From Chelativorans sp. Marseille-P2723 (GTDB lineage Bacteria; Pseudomonadota; Alphaproteobacteria; Rhizobiales; Rhizobiaceae), in contig NZ_CADDWI010000008.1 in the NCBI RefSeq assembly GCF_902809845.1, forward strand, positions 186,001 through 250,000: a DNA stretch of 64,000 bases, in the 5' to 3' direction. The notes beneath the pieces were generated by a model that saw only the letters and a program-made list of their open reading frames with translations, did no database searches and had not been told where the DNA came from. Shown here in pieces: positions 7,762 to 17,941 of this stretch. Numbering within the stretch: the first letter of the stretch is position 1; each line of letters opens with the position of its first letter. The position numbers and the translations under genes are program-made.

Positions 7762-7957
7762 GACCGAATCTGTACTCTTTTGGTCAGCAGGAACACGAAG
7801 GCGCCACATCAGCGTCTATTTCGCCTGTTATCCAGCCATCACGGTTAATGCACGGTAAATGCCTAATTCTGCTCGTTCGGGTTAACTCAAGAAGCGCGAT
7901 TAACCTGCTGGTTACCATGGCAGTTTACCTTGGCCGCGAGGCTTCGGAGGACGACAC
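7762..7957. promoter_or_regulatory. Divergent promoter region of the exopolysaccharide cluster with repeated GGTTAA motifs
   Basis: This 196-bp region separates the minus-strand Wza-like operon from the plus-strand Wzc-like gene. It holds several GGTTAA/TTAACC-type hexamers: 7843-7848, 7854-7859 (GGTAAA), 7880-7885, 7900-7905 (inverted) and 7910-7915 (GGTTAC). TTAA-N7-TAAA at 7845-7859 is one mismatch from the CtrA consensus TTAA-N7-TTAA. A regulator binding here could act on both operons. The motif is seen directly; the identity of the regulator is inference. Confidence 0.4.
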
Positions 7958-10075
7958 ATGAATAGCGGCGAGCGTTATGCCGGGGACGTCAATGTTGACT
8001 TCAGCCGCCTCCTCGCCGGCTTAAAGCGCGATTGGCTGCGCCTGCTTCTTGCAGCCCTGGCGATCACGGCGGTCGTATTCCTGCTATTGTCGCTCGCAAC
8101 CCCGCTCTATAGATCCGAAACACGCGTTCTCATTGAAACAGGTGAATCTGTCTATACGCGCCCGCAGGTCACCGGTGCCGAGGACCGCTCGGCTCTTGAT
8201 GATGAAAGTGTGGCCAGCCAGGTGGAGATCGTGACCTCCACGCCAATTCTAGCGGAAGTGGCAAAAGAGCTCGATCTTGCATCGAAAAGCGAGTTCTCTC
8301 CCCGCGATTCGGTCCTCTCTCGCTTCCTTGTGGCGATCGGCCTGAAGAGTGCCACCCACGTCTCAACCGAACAGAGGGTGCTGCGCACGATGCGCGAGAA
8401 ACTCACCGTTTACAGGGTTGAGAATTCGCGTGTTATTGTTGTTCAGTTTTCCTCCGAGGATCCGGAGCTGGCCGCCCGCATCCCAAACGCGATTGCGGAT
8501 GCATATGTCGCAGGCCAGCGCGAGGCGAAGCTGCGCTCCAACGTAGACGCCACCGAATGGCTGGAGCCGGAGATTGCCGACCTTCGCGAACGAGTGAAGG
8601 ATGCAGAAATGCGAGTGGCGGAATTCCGCGCCAGTTCGGACCTTCCCCTTGCGCAGAACAACACTGTTCTGGCCACGCAGCAGCTTGCCGAGATTTCCAG
8701 CGAAATGTCGCGTGCACGCGCGAGCCGTTCCGCTGCCGAGGCGAGGGCAGAGGCCGTTAGCGCGGCGCTGGAACGGGGCGTGGCGCCGGAAACTCTCCCC
8801 GATGTCCTCGCTTCCGGTCTTATCCAACGCCTTCGCGAGCGGCAGGTGGAACTCAGGTCAGAGATCGCCGACCTTTCCACGTCGCTCCTCGGCAATCATC
8901 CTCGCATTCGCGCGTTGCAGTCACAGCTTGCCGATCTGGATGCACAGATCCTTATTGAAGCGCGGAAGGTGGTGGAAGCGTTGGAAGCCGAGGCGGAAAC
9001 AGCCCGCCAGAGAGAGGCAGAGATGAGCGTCGAGCTTGAACGGCTAAAGGCCGAGGCGGCGCGCGCTGAAAGACAGCAGGTGGAGCTTCGGGCCCTGGAG
9101 CGGGAGGCGGCTGCGCAGCGGGATCTCCTGGAGAGTTATCTGATCCGCTACCGCGAGGCTGCCGCACGCAGCGAGCGCAATTATCTGCCCGTCGATGCAC
9201 GCATTTTCTCGCGCGCGACCATGCCTGCCGAATCTTATTTCCCCAAGGTGCTGCCAATCACCCTGGCCGCCTTTGCAGCCTCTCTGCTCATGATGGTGAT
9301 CCTCGTGCTCTTGCGGGAGCTTTTCAGCGGCAGGGCCTTGCGTCCGGCCGGGATGACGGCAACGGGCGATGAGGGTGTTTACGCAACCGGCATCCATGAG
9401 CCGTCGGCCCTGCCAGTCCCCAAGGTTGCAGCCGTGCCCGAACCGGCTCCGGCTGAGCTTCATTCTGAGTTGCGGCCCCGGGAGGAGGTGGGGGTGCAGG
9501 CAGCCGCCGAAATGCTGATCTCCACCGGCGTGGTGCGTGCGATCTTCATCTCGCCTGAGGGCGACGAGGCAGCGGCAACCGCGGTTCTGGTTGCCCGTGA
9601 AGTGGCCGATACAGGGTTGCGCGTTCTGCTTCTTGACCTTACCGCTTCTGGCGCTGCTTCCTTGCCAATGCTGGAAAGCAAATCCTATCCCGGCATCACG
9701 AACCTGCTTGCGGCGGAAGCGCAATTTGCCGACGTCATACATGCCGATCTCTATTCGCGTTGTCATATTATTCCCGTTGGAACCGCAGACCCTGAACAGG
9801 CCATGCGCGGATTTGACCGCATGCCGATCATCATGAACTCCCTTACTATCGCCTATGATGTTGTAGTCGTCGAATGCGGCTCGGCCGACGCGGGGGCCTT
9901 GAAGACACTGAGCGAGGACGACGCACAGTTGTTTGTCAGCGTTCTTGAGCCTGACGAGAAGGACGTTGCGAAGATAACGGAAGCGCTGAAGAAGAAGGGG
10001 TTCAAGGAGCCGCTCCTTGTAACACCTAAGAATTATGTGCCTCCGGCGGCGCCTCCGGGACGTGATGCCGCCTGA
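7958..10075 (+). CDS. Wzc/GumC-like polysaccharide co-polymerase with degenerate kinase domain
   Basis: This 705-residue protein has an N-terminal Wzz domain with a membrane span (residues about 25-50), a long periplasmic coiled coil (residues about 190-400), a second span (LPITLAAFAASLLMMVILVLL) and a cytoplasmic ATPase-like domain from about residue 515. In tyrosine autokinases this domain carries Walker A (GxxxxGKT), A' and B motifs and a C-terminal tyrosine cluster. Here Walker A is replaced by SPEGDEAAATA with no Gly-Lys-Thr/Ser, Walker B reads VVVVECG, and no tyrosine cluster is present. A' (VLLLD) survives. It probably controls chain length and export without kinase activity. Good GGAGG ribosome-binding site. 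Confidence 0.85.
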   Translation: MNSGERYAGDVNVDFSRLLAGLKRDWLRLLLAALAITAVVFLLLSLATPLYRSETRVLIETGESVYTRPQVTGAEDRSALDDESVASQVEIVTSTPILAEVAKELDLASKSEFSPRDSVLSRFLVAIGLKSATHVSTEQRVLRTMREKLTVYRVENSRVIVVQFSSEDPELAARIPNAIADAYVAGQREAKLRSNVDATEWLEPEIADLRERVKDAEMRVAEFRASSDLPLAQNNTVLATQQLAEISSEMSRARASRSAAEARAEAVSAALERGVAPETLPDVLASGLIQRLRERQVELRSEIADLSTSLLGNHPRIRALQSQLADLDAQILIEARKVVEALEAEAETARQREAEMSVELERLKAEAARAERQQVELRALEREAAAQRDLLESYLIRYREAAARSERNYLPVDARIFSRATMPAESYFPKVLPITLAAFAASLLMMVILVLLRELFSGRALRPAGMTATGDEGVYATGIHEPSALPVPKVAAVPEPAPAELHSELRPREEVGVQAAAEMLISTGVVRAIFISPEGDEAAATAVLVAREVADTGLRVLLLDLTASGAASLPMLESKSYPGITNLLAAEAQFADVIHADLYSRCHIIPVGTADPEQAMRGFDRMPIIMNSLTIAYDVVVVECGSADAGALKTLSEDDAQLFVSVLEPDEKDVAKITEALKKKGFKEPLLVTPKNYVPPAAPPGRDAA

Positions 10076-11256
10076 TTGCTGGGGGAGCAGTAGTTCCTCA
10101 GCCTTGCCGCTAGGGGCGCCAGCCACGGGTTCTGCTTGACCGTACGCTTTATGGCCGTAGCCGCAAAATAGGTAGCAGCGAGAAAACGACCCTTGCAGGT
10201 AAGTCCGGCATAGACATCAACATGATGCGTTTCGATTGCGCACCATGCGCGCTTGTAGGGCTCGTCTCCGACACTGAAGTCGTATACGGCAAGCCCTTCG
10301 TTACAAGCTTCGGCGATGTTCTGGTAGAACAGGAAATCGCCAGGGCTGGCGCTTGCGAGCTCGTCCTGCGCGAAGGTGCTGAACTCGCAGATGATGCTGT
10401 TGCTTGTGCGGCTTGAGCCTGTGAGAGCGCGGACCTTGCCGCCAACCTCCAGCGCGTGCAGAACGAAGGGCGGGTGAAGCTCTTCAAGTGCTCCGAGAAA
10501 AAGACGGCGGAAGCTTGACTGCGTATGAGGGTCGCCAAAGATATCGGGCAGCCCGCAGCGCATTAGCCGTTTCCGTTTCAGCGCGAAGAAGAGATTGAGA
10601 AGCTGATCCACCTGGCTTGGGGACGAGGCGGTGAAACGGCGGTGCCCGCCCGCAGCCTGCAGCTTCCGGTGCTGTGAGCGGTGCTTCTTGCGCCGCCTCT
10701 TGCCGCTTGGACCTTCAAGAAGCCCCTCCAAGCCGCTGGAAAGGTCGGCTGCAAGGGAGACATTGGGGCTGCGCGCATGCGGGAGTGCGGTGAGTGGGTT
10801 GGCAGATCCCGCAAAATCTGTCCGCATCCGTTCCAGCGCAAGCAGATCGACGTCAGACCGGTTTTTGCGGATTTCGGACAAAAGCGTGCGCAGAGCAGAC
10901 CGGTACTGGTTCCGCTCGGCTAACGCATCCGGCTTGAGCGCGGGAAAATTGCCGTTGGCGTGCGTGCCGCCGGGAAAGCGGGCGAGCCGAAAGCCGTTCT
11001 TCTGCACGATCTCAAGCGCAAGCGCCATGACCGGAGCGCTCCCCGCCGAAAGAACTGCGATCAATCCTTCTTTTCCCTCAAGCCAGGACCGTGTCCACAA
11101 CGGGTGCTGCGGCGGTACAAAGACCGCGTTTTGCGCGAAAGTTTCATAGGCTTTCAGCGCGGCATCGTCGGCCGTGAGAACCTCTGCCGACCATCCGGTT
11201 CCCGTGCAGATCTCATCCTGCGGCCTTTGCGCCGCTGCGGACAGGAATTCGATCAT
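10033..11256 (-). CDS. GNAT-superfamily acyltransferase (BioF2/CelD-like) of the exopolysaccharide cluster
   Basis: This 407-residue soluble protein resembles the Acetyltransf_6 (BioF2-like, CelD/BcsL) family. It has an N-terminal half with NAVFVPPQHPLWTRSWLEG, a highly basic linker (GKRRRKKHRSQHRKL) and a C-terminal GNAT-like fold (YDFSVGDEPYKRAWCAIETH is the typical end of the core). Family members are found in polysaccharide loci and are thought to acylate or amidate sugars. The gene converges on the Wzc-like gene, and their 3' ends overlap by 43 bases (10033-10075), so no terminator fits between them. Substrate unknown. Confidence 0.7.
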   Translation of the reverse strand: MIEFLSAAAQRPQDEICTGTGWSAEVLTADDAALKAYETFAQNAVFVPPQHPLWTRSWLEGKEGLIAVLSAGSAPVMALALEIVQKNGFRLARFPGGTHANGNFPALKPDALAERNQYRSALRTLLSEIRKNRSDVDLLALERMRTDFAGSANPLTALPHARSPNVSLAADLSSGLEGLLEGPSGKRRRKKHRSQHRKLQAAGGHRRFTASSPSQVDQLLNLFFALKRKRLMRCGLPDIFGDPHTQSSFRRLFLGALEELHPPFVLHALEVGGKVRALTGSSRTSNSIICEFSTFAQDELASASPGDFLFYQNIAEACNEGLAVYDFSVGDEPYKRAWCAIETHHVDVYAGLTCKGRFLAATYFAATAIKRTVKQNPWLAPLAARLRNYCSPSNQAASRPGGAAGGT

Positions 11257-11425
11257 CGGATCGCCATACCCCTAGAGTTTCTAGGTGCTTAGCAGAAAAA
11301 GGTGAATCAAAATTCGATGTGCCTAAAGGAGAGCTTCTTCCGGCTGGAGAAGAACAATTTTTCCGAACGCCAGCGCAAGTTAGTCGAGTTCCGCTAAAGC
11401 GATGACGAACGGACACATTAAGCGT

Positions 11426-11644
11426 CTAGTCCCTGCTGGTGCGCGGCTTGCCTTCCATCCATTTGATGATGAGCATGGCTGGAAGCACCCAGATAAGCCC
11501 GGAAACCAGATAGAAGACGAGGTGCACATAGGCGCTCTTGTCGGCAAGCTGTGCCACGGCGATAGCCGTCGATACGATCGCATAGATGATAACCAGCAGA
11601 ACCAGCAGGACCATGCCGATAAATTTTTTCAGGCGTATGGGCAT
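11426..11644 (-). CDS. DUF2842 small membrane protein
   Basis: This 72-residue protein starts at ATG 11644 with AGAGGA 8 nt upstream. It has two membrane helices (FIGMVLLVLLVIIYAIVSTAI and LVFYLVSGLIWVLPAMLIIKWM) and the conserved LIWVLPAMLIIKWME end of DUF2842, a family found next to haem A or cytochrome genes in Alphaproteobacteria. It is divergent from ctaA across 133 bp. Function not established. The frame is open upstream to 11767 but without membrane character or a ribosome-binding site. Confidence 0.75.
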   Translation of the reverse strand: MPIRLKKFIGMVLLVLLVIIYAIVSTAIAVAQLADKSAYVHLVFYLVSGLIWVLPAMLIIKWMEGKPRTSRD

Positions 11645-11777
11645 CACAAGAATCCTCTGCAGCCCCTGATAGATCAATCGGCCTGCTTTCAACAGGCTCA
11701 GATTGCCGCATGCGGCGACGGCATGTCGCGCCCTTCCAGGCTTGCAAGCACGCAAGCATTCGTTCACCTAGCCGGAT

Positions 11778-12857
11778 ATGACGATGACGGCTACCGATCT
11801 GAGATTCTCTCCTGCCCGCACCACCGAACTGGAGCGCAACCGCTTCTGGGTGCGGATGTGGCTCTATGTGGTGCTTGTTACGCTGTTCGCTCTTGTGCTC
11901 GTCGGAGGCGCGACAAGGCTTACCGGCTCCGGGCTGTCGATCACGGAGTGGAAGCCCATCCATGGGATCATACCGCCCCTCAGCCATGCTGAATGGATCG
12001 AGGAATTCGACAAGTACCGACAGATTCCCCAGTATCAGGAGATCAACAGAGGCATGAGCCTTGACGCGTTCAAGGTCATCTTCTGGTGGGAATGGGCGCA
12101 CCGAATCCTGGCGCGGGGAGTGGGGTTCGTTTTTGCATTGCCGCTCGCTTTCTTCTGGTTCACCGGCCGGCTAGAAAATCATCTCAAGCCGAAGCTTCTC
12201 GGGATCCTTGCGCTTGGTGGCCTACAAGGCGCCATCGGCTGGTGGATGGTTACGTCCGGCCTCATCGACCGGGTTGACGTAAGCCAGTACCGGCTGGCAA
12301 CGCATCTCACCATCGCCTGCATCATCTTTGCCGCCGTCATGGCGGTGGCGCGGGGACTTGCTCCGCACAGCCAGAGCCCTTCAATGGAGGGGACGCGGCG
12401 TCTCGCCTTCTGGCTCGTCGTAGGCTTCATTGTCCAGATATATCTTGGCGGGCTGGTGGCCGGGCTTAACGCCGGCATGACCTATAACACCTGGCCACTA
12501 ATGGATGGCGCACTGATCCCGCAGGGTCTTTTTCTTCAGGAACCGTTCTGGATAAACCTCTTCGAGAATCCCAAGACCGTGCAATTTGTGCACCGCCTCG
12601 GCGCCTATGTACTTCTGGCAGTGTCTGCCTGGCATGCAGTTGCTGTCTGGCGCGCAGAGCCCGGAACCACACACGCGCGACGGAGTGTCGTTCTTCTGTT
12701 GCTCGTGCTGCTCCAGGCTGCGATCGGCATTGCGACCTTGCTTATGGTGGTGCCGCTGAGCTGGGCGCTTGCTCACCAGGGCGCCGCGCTCATCGTTTTG
12801 GGATTCGCCGTGGCCCATTGGCGGGCGACAAAAGGAAGTTACGCTTACGGCGCATAG
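11778..12857 (+). CDS. ctaA: Haem A synthase (COX15/CtaA)
   Basis: This 359-residue protein has eight predicted membrane helices in two related halves. Conserved features include [21 protein letters not shown] after the first helix, the [12 protein letters not shown] His motif, ATHL and the [10 protein letters not shown] and ALAHQGAAL His motifs in the second half. It hydroxylates haem O to haem A at the inner membrane for cytochrome aa3 oxidase. Length and motifs fit the alphaproteobacterial type. It starts at ATG 11778 and is convergent with hemB 60 bp downstream, so two haem-pathway genes are neighbours but not co-transcribed. Confidence 0.95.
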   Translation: MTMTATDLRFSPARTTELERNRFWVRMWLYVVLVTLFALVLVGGATRLTGSGLSITEWKPIHGIIPPLSHAEWIEEFDKYRQIPQYQEINRGMSLDAFKVIFWWEWAHRILARGVGFVFALPLAFFWFTGRLENHLKPKLLGILALGGLQGAIGWWMVTSGLIDRVDVSQYRLATHLTIACIIFAAVMAVARGLAPHSQSPSMEGTRRLAFWLVVGFIVQIYLGGLVAGLNAGMTYNTWPLMDGALIPQGLFLQEPFWINLFENPKTVQFVHRLGAYVLLAVSAWHAVAVWRAEPGTTHARRSVVLLLLVLLQAAIGIATLLMVVPLSWALAHQGAALIVLGFAVAHWRATKGSYAYGA

Positions 12858-12917
12858 ACGGCCAAGCATCCCAAGGCCGCAATGGATCTTAGATGAGATT
12901 CTGTAGTCCTGAAGGCA

Positions 12918-13976
<1,059 letters not shown>

Positions 13977-14117
13977 CTACCACGTCAGAATATGCGGGAA
14001 CAGTGCCGTCAGTGGAAAGCCGGAAGATCTCCTGATGCGGGCGCGACGCATTGACGGCACATGGCTGCCCACCTAATCACTGACGGGGTAGGTCTGGCAG
14101 CAGGATATGAAGGTCCG

Positions 14118-15161
14118 GTGGAAGAAACGATCGAAGAAAGCGGTGAAATCTTGTTGGAGAGGCGTGGCAGGGCAGGTGTGATCACGCTCAACCGGCCTGC
14201 TGCCCTCAATGCGCTCAACTATCCGATGATCCATGCGATAAGCAGGGCCCTTGACGAATGGGAAAAGGATGATGCCGTCAAAATCGTCATCATAAAGGCG
14301 GAAGGGCGGGCATTCAGTGCGGGCGGCGACCTTATGGAGGTCTATCGCACACGGGGCTCTGGCAAGCCACCCATCTCCTTTTTCGCCGACGAGTACCGTC
14401 TGAACGCTGCCATTGCCCGTTATTGCAAGCCCTATATCGCGTTGATCGACGGCATCGTCATGGGTGGAGGCGTCGGCGTCTCCTTTCACGGGTCGCACCG
14501 CGTCGTAACGGAACGTATGAAGTTTGCCATGCCGGAGGTTGGCATCGGCTTCTTTCCGGATGTAGGCGGGAGCTATCTCCTGTCACGCCAGGGTGCCTAT
14601 GGCATGTATCTCGGATTGACAGGCAATAGGGTCGGCTGGGGCGACGCGCTTGGTGCGGGTCTTGCCACACACGCAGTAAAGAGCGCAGACCTGCCGAATC
14701 TTCTTGACCGGCTTGTCCTTGACAACGAACCGGATCGCGCGATCGAGCCCTTTGCCATTCGGCCGGAATGGGACGAAGCGAGATTTTACGCGGCACAACG
14801 CCATTTCTCCCATGCGACGTTGGAAGAATGTCTGGCAAGCCTTTCGCGCGCAAGCGGGGCCGGCGATCCATTCGCCCAGGAGACGCTTGCCACGATCATG
14901 AAGAACTCGCCTACAAGCATCCATGTCGCATTCCGGCAGATTAGGCAGGCGGCAGGACTTTCGATGGAGGATTGCATGCGTATGGAATTTCGTATCGTAA
15001 ACCGCATGCTCGTCAACAACGACTTCTACGAGGGCATACGGGCAACCATTATCGACAGGACGTCCGCCCCCGAATGGAAACCGGCCTCGCTCTATGAAGT
15101 GGAAACTGCCACAATCGATTCCTATTTTGCACCTCTTGCCGAAGGAGATCTGCAACTTTGA
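14118..15161 (+). CDS. Enoyl-CoA hydratase/isomerase family protein, probable 3-hydroxyisobutyryl-CoA hydrolase
   Basis: This crotonase-fold protein of 347 residues is longer than simple hydratases and carries the HIBYL-CoA hydrolase pattern: GRAFSAGGDLMEVYRT (oxyanion hole), DGIVMGGGVGVSFHGSHRV and MPEVGIGFFPDVGGSYLLSR, with the Glu and Asp of the hydrolase subgroup, plus the extended C-terminal helical domain. It would release 3-hydroxyisobutyrate in valine breakdown. GTG 14118, just after GAAGG, gives the usual short leader; ATG 14061 is also in frame. It overlaps the next gene at its stop. A 3-hydroxyisobutyrate dehydrogenase-like gene lies at 46416-47285. Confidence 0.85.
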   Translation: MEETIEESGEILLERRGRAGVITLNRPAALNALNYPMIHAISRALDEWEKDDAVKIVIIKAEGRAFSAGGDLMEVYRTRGSGKPPISFFADEYRLNAAIARYCKPYIALIDGIVMGGGVGVSFHGSHRVVTERMKFAMPEVGIGFFPDVGGSYLLSRQGAYGMYLGLTGNRVGWGDALGAGLATHAVKSADLPNLLDRLVLDNEPDRAIEPFAIRPEWDEARFYAAQRHFSHATLEECLASLSRASGAGDPFAQETLATIMKNSPTSIHVAFRQIRQAAGLSMEDCMRMEFRIVNRMLVNNDFYEGIRATIIDRTSAPEWKPASLYEVETATIDSYFAPLAEGDLQL

Positions 15162-15577
15162 TGGAAGAGACGGCCGCCAGACTGCCGGTACGGCAGACGC
15201 CTCTGGAACACGGACTGCAGGTGTTTCAGCGTGTGGTGGCCCTGGCATGTCTTGCCTTCGGCACAGCTTATTGGGTGCAGCTCCTGGGTTTCTTCGAGGG
15301 AGCGCATTGGCGTGTCGATCTAATGCCGTTCCACTGGCAGATGGCTGCGGTGCCGCTGGCAGTCCTTTTTCCGTTCGCTGCGGTGGGGTTGTGGCTCCTT
15401 GCCTCCTGGGGGGCGGTGGTCTGGTTCCTCTGCGTGGCTATGGAATTCGCCATGTACGGCTTCTTTCCAGATCTTTACGGCAGCCGGCCGCTGCTTCTCG
15501 TGCTGCATATGGCAGCTTTCGGATGTTTTGCCGTGATGCGGGGGATGCTTTATCTCAGGCAGCGGCGGGCCGATTAA
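15161..15577 (+). CDS. DUF6163-like integral membrane protein
   Basis: This 138-residue protein has four membrane helices (from about VVALACLAFGTAYWVQLLGFF, through two central helices, to LLLVLHMAAFGCFAVM) and short polar ends. It resembles a small Rhizobiales membrane family that commonly sits upstream of the MarR-type regulator gene ldtR. ATG 15161 overlaps the stop of the hydrolase gene and is preceded by GAAGGAGA, so the two are coupled. No function is known; the family name is from memory and less sure than the topology. Confidence 0.7.
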   Translation: MEETAARLPVRQTPLEHGLQVFQRVVALACLAFGTAYWVQLLGFFEGAHWRVDLMPFHWQMAAVPLAVLFPFAAVGLWLLASWGAVVWFLCVAMEFAMYGFFPDLYGSRPLLLVLHMAAFGCFAVMRGMLYLRQRRAD

Positions 15578-15731
15578 CCGAAGTTAACGCATTGTTCGCC
15601 CTAAGGGCAGGCTTTCGCGTCGTAAGATGCTGTTAAGCCTAGCGTTTAAGTCGAATTTTAGGTGCCCTTCGTAGGCTGGCGCCAAGGTGAAAACAAAAAA
15701 CTCACCAGCGTCAAACGAAAGGCATTCAGTC

Positions 15732-16244
15732 ATGGTCAACTCGCGTTCCGCGATCAGTAAGTCCGTCAACGAAGAGCGCGATACAGCTCTTCGCTCCCTC
15801 TATCTGGAAGCGCTCCAGCTCGTCGAACGTCTGCACCGCCGGCTGCTAGACGTGATCAAGGACGAGTTCGAGCGTCAGGGCCGCAGCGACATCAACGCCA
15901 TCCAGGCACTTCTCCTGTTCAATATCGGCGATGCGGAACTGACCGCCGGAGAGCTGCGCTCGCGCGGCTATTACCTTGGCTCCAATGTCTCCTACAATCT
16001 GAAAAAGCTTGTGGACATGGGCTTCCTGCATCATCAGCGCTCGCGCGTCGACCGCCGCTCCGTACGCATAAGCCTGACGGCGAAGGGTCATGAGATCGCC
16101 CGTATCGTTTCCAGCCTCTACGACCGGCACATCGGCTCGATCGAGCATGTAGGCGGCATCAAAGCGGAGGAGTTCCGTCAGATGAACAGGTCGCTACAGC
16201 GTCTCGACCGCTTCTGGAACGATACCATCGCTTATCGCATGTAA
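15732..16244 (+). CDS. ldtR: MarR-family regulator LdtR
   Basis: This 170-residue winged-helix protein (INAIQALLLFNIGDAELTAGEL; YYLGSNVSYNLKKLVDMGFL recognition helix; SRVDRRSVRISLTAKGHEIA wing) matches LdtR, first described in Liberibacter and Sinorhizobium as regulator of an L,D-transpeptidase gene and of motility. Its neighbour 310 bp downstream is that transpeptidase, a strong context match. ATG 15732 is preceded by GAAAGG; a GTG at 15687 is in frame but lacks a ribosome-binding site. A hairpin terminator follows at 16295. Confidence 0.88.
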   Translation: MVNSRSAISKSVNEERDTALRSLYLEALQLVERLHRRLLDVIKDEFERQGRSDINAIQALLLFNIGDAELTAGELRSRGYYLGSNVSYNLKKLVDMGFLHHQRSRVDRRSVRISLTAKGHEIARIVSSLYDRHIGSIEHVGGIKAEEFRQMNRSLQRLDRFWNDTIAYRM

Positions 16245-16554
16245 CGTGTTGCCATTCTTTCGGCAGGAGGTCTTCTTCGCATCAGCCGTTCGTGAAGGCC
16301 GATGTCTCCAAAGGGGCATCGGCCTTCCTGTTGCCCAGGCGCAACATCCAATAATCGCCCAGCTATCCAGCATGAGCGGCCACGTTAATAACATAATTAC
16401 TTGAAAGCTTTTCCCGCCATGGACGAGGGGCCGGCAGCCGATACTCGCCTTACAGGCTTTATATAACGGGTGCCGCTTCGGTTGCAGAAAATTAACGTCA
16501 ATTCCGGCATTTTCGTCGGGGGCGTATCGATTCACTCCAGGTGAGGTGATTACC
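16245..16554 (+). promoter_or_regulatory. Intergenic region between ldtR and the L,D-transpeptidase gene
   Basis: This 310-bp stretch holds the ldtR terminator hairpin in its first third and, by inference, the promoter and LdtR operator of the transpeptidase gene in the remainder. The part from about 16380 to 16480 is AT-richer (ACGTTAATAACATAATTAC), consistent with a promoter, but I cannot pick a defined operator. No coding frame of interest is seen. Confidence 0.35.
16295..16326 (+). terminator. Hairpin terminator after ldtR
   Basis: A perfect 10-bp stem (AAGGCCGATG / CATCGGCCTT) closes a 12-nt loop, 51 bases after the ldtR stop. It is followed by only a short T-containing stretch, so termination is likely but may be partial. 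Confidence 0.65.
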
Positions 16555-17820
16555 ATGAAAGCCAGCCGGCGTGTTTTTCTGAGTGGTGCCGGAGCTGCCG
16601 CAGCAGCGACGGCTCTGACAGGGGCCGCAAGCGCGCAGAATGTGATAGACGCGATTCTAGCTTCTCCCCGGCGGGGCGCATGGAATGACCAGTTCGACGC
16701 GCAGGTGAGCGCCAGCGCAACCAGAGTGACATCCAACATGCCGGTTCTGAGCGCGGAAACGGCGAGCTTCGTCGAACGGGCGATAGCCGACTACTCGCAG
16801 ATCGTTGCTAACGGGGGCTGGCCGGCCGTGCCGTCAACGAAGAAGCTCCAGATCGGCGTCATCGATCCCGATGTTGAAATTCTTCGCCGTCGGCTGATGA
16901 TTTCCGGCGATCTGTCGCCGCGTGCGGGCATGTCCCCGGCCTTCGATTCTTACGTCGATGCGGCACTGAAGCGGTTCCAGACACGCCACGGATTGCCGGC
17001 CGATGGGACGACCGGCCGTTACACCTATTCAGCCCTCAATGTTTCCGCGCCCGTCCGCCTCGGCCAGCTTCAGACCAATCTTGGCCGTCTACGGCAGATG
17101 GTCTCGTCCGGTACGCTCGAGCAGCGTTACGTGATGGTCAACATTCCCGGAGCCGAAATCGAAGCGGTGGAGAACGGGCGCGTTGTGCTGCGCCATACTG
17201 CGATCGTCGGCAAGGTCGACAGGCAAACGCCGATTCTCTCCTCGCGCATTCACCAGATCATTCTCAACCCCTACTGGAACGCGCCGGTTTCCATCGTGCG
17301 CCGCGACATCATTCCGCTGATGCGCGAAAACCCGAACTATCTGCGTGACAACAACATCCGCATGATCGCGCCGGATGGCCGGGAGGTTGATCCCTTGACC
17401 GTCGACTGGTCCACTGAAGAGGCGACCAGATACCGGTTCCGGCAGGATCCGGGCAGGATCAATGCCATGGCTTCGGTGAAGATCGATTTTCACAATGAGC
17501 ATGCCGTCTACATGCATGACACGCCGCAGCAGAACCTATTCCGGGATCAGGAACGCTTCCATTCCTCCGGATGCGTGCGCGTGCAGAACGTACGTGACCT
17601 GGTGACCTGGATCCTGCGCAACACGCCCAACTGGGACCGCAGGACCATCGAACATACGATCCAGACTAAGGAAGATGTGCGCATCCCAGTTGCCGATCCG
17701 GTACCCGTTCATTTCGTCTATTTTTCTGCCTGGTCGACAGGTGATGGTGTCGTGCACTTCCGCGACGACATCTATGGCATGGATGGGGCCGCCGAGTTGC
17801 AGATCTCCACGGCGCTCTGA
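16555..17820 (+). CDS. ldtP: L,D-transpeptidase LdtP with Tat-type signal
   Basis: This 421-residue exported enzyme starts at ATG 16555 (GAGGTG ribosome-binding site). The N-terminus ASRRVFLSGAGAAAAATAL is a twin-arginine signal peptide (Arg5-Arg6). A peptidoglycan-binding module follows (YVDAALKRFQTRHGLPADG), then a YkuD domain with HDTP and the catalytic HSSGCVR motif (Cys340). It forms 3-3 cross-links in peptidoglycan or links proteins to it in the periplasm. It is the expected target of LdtR upstream. An inverted repeat (CCAAGCC...GGCTTGG, 17840-17867) after the stop may end transcription. Confidence 0.9.
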   Translation: MKASRRVFLSGAGAAAAATALTGAASAQNVIDAILASPRRGAWNDQFDAQVSASATRVTSNMPVLSAETASFVERAIADYSQIVANGGWPAVPSTKKLQIGVIDPDVEILRRRLMISGDLSPRAGMSPAFDSYVDAALKRFQTRHGLPADGTTGRYTYSALNVSAPVRLGQLQTNLGRLRQMVSSGTLEQRYVMVNIPGAEIEAVENGRVVLRHTAIVGKVDRQTPILSSRIHQIILNPYWNAPVSIVRRDIIPLMRENPNYLRDNNIRMIAPDGREVDPLTVDWSTEEATRYRFRQDPGRINAMASVKIDFHNEHAVYMHDTPQQNLFRDQERFHSSGCVRVQNVRDLVTWILRNTPNWDRRTIEHTIQTKEDVRIPVADPVPVHFVYFSAWSTGDGVVHFRDDIYGMDGAAELQISTAL

Positions 17821-17941
17821 CGACGCAAAGCCGCGGAGCCCAAGCCCGGCTCGTCCGGCCGGCTTGGACTCTGCCGCTCGCATCTTCGCCACCGCTGCCA
17901 TGCAGAAACAGGATACGGCGCCTTTACGCTAAAGAACGGCC

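Noticed and set aside
9044-10126. Minus-strand frame of 360 codons
   Set aside because: It is antisense to the Wzc-like gene, with Cys/His/Arg-rich text typical of a shadow frame.
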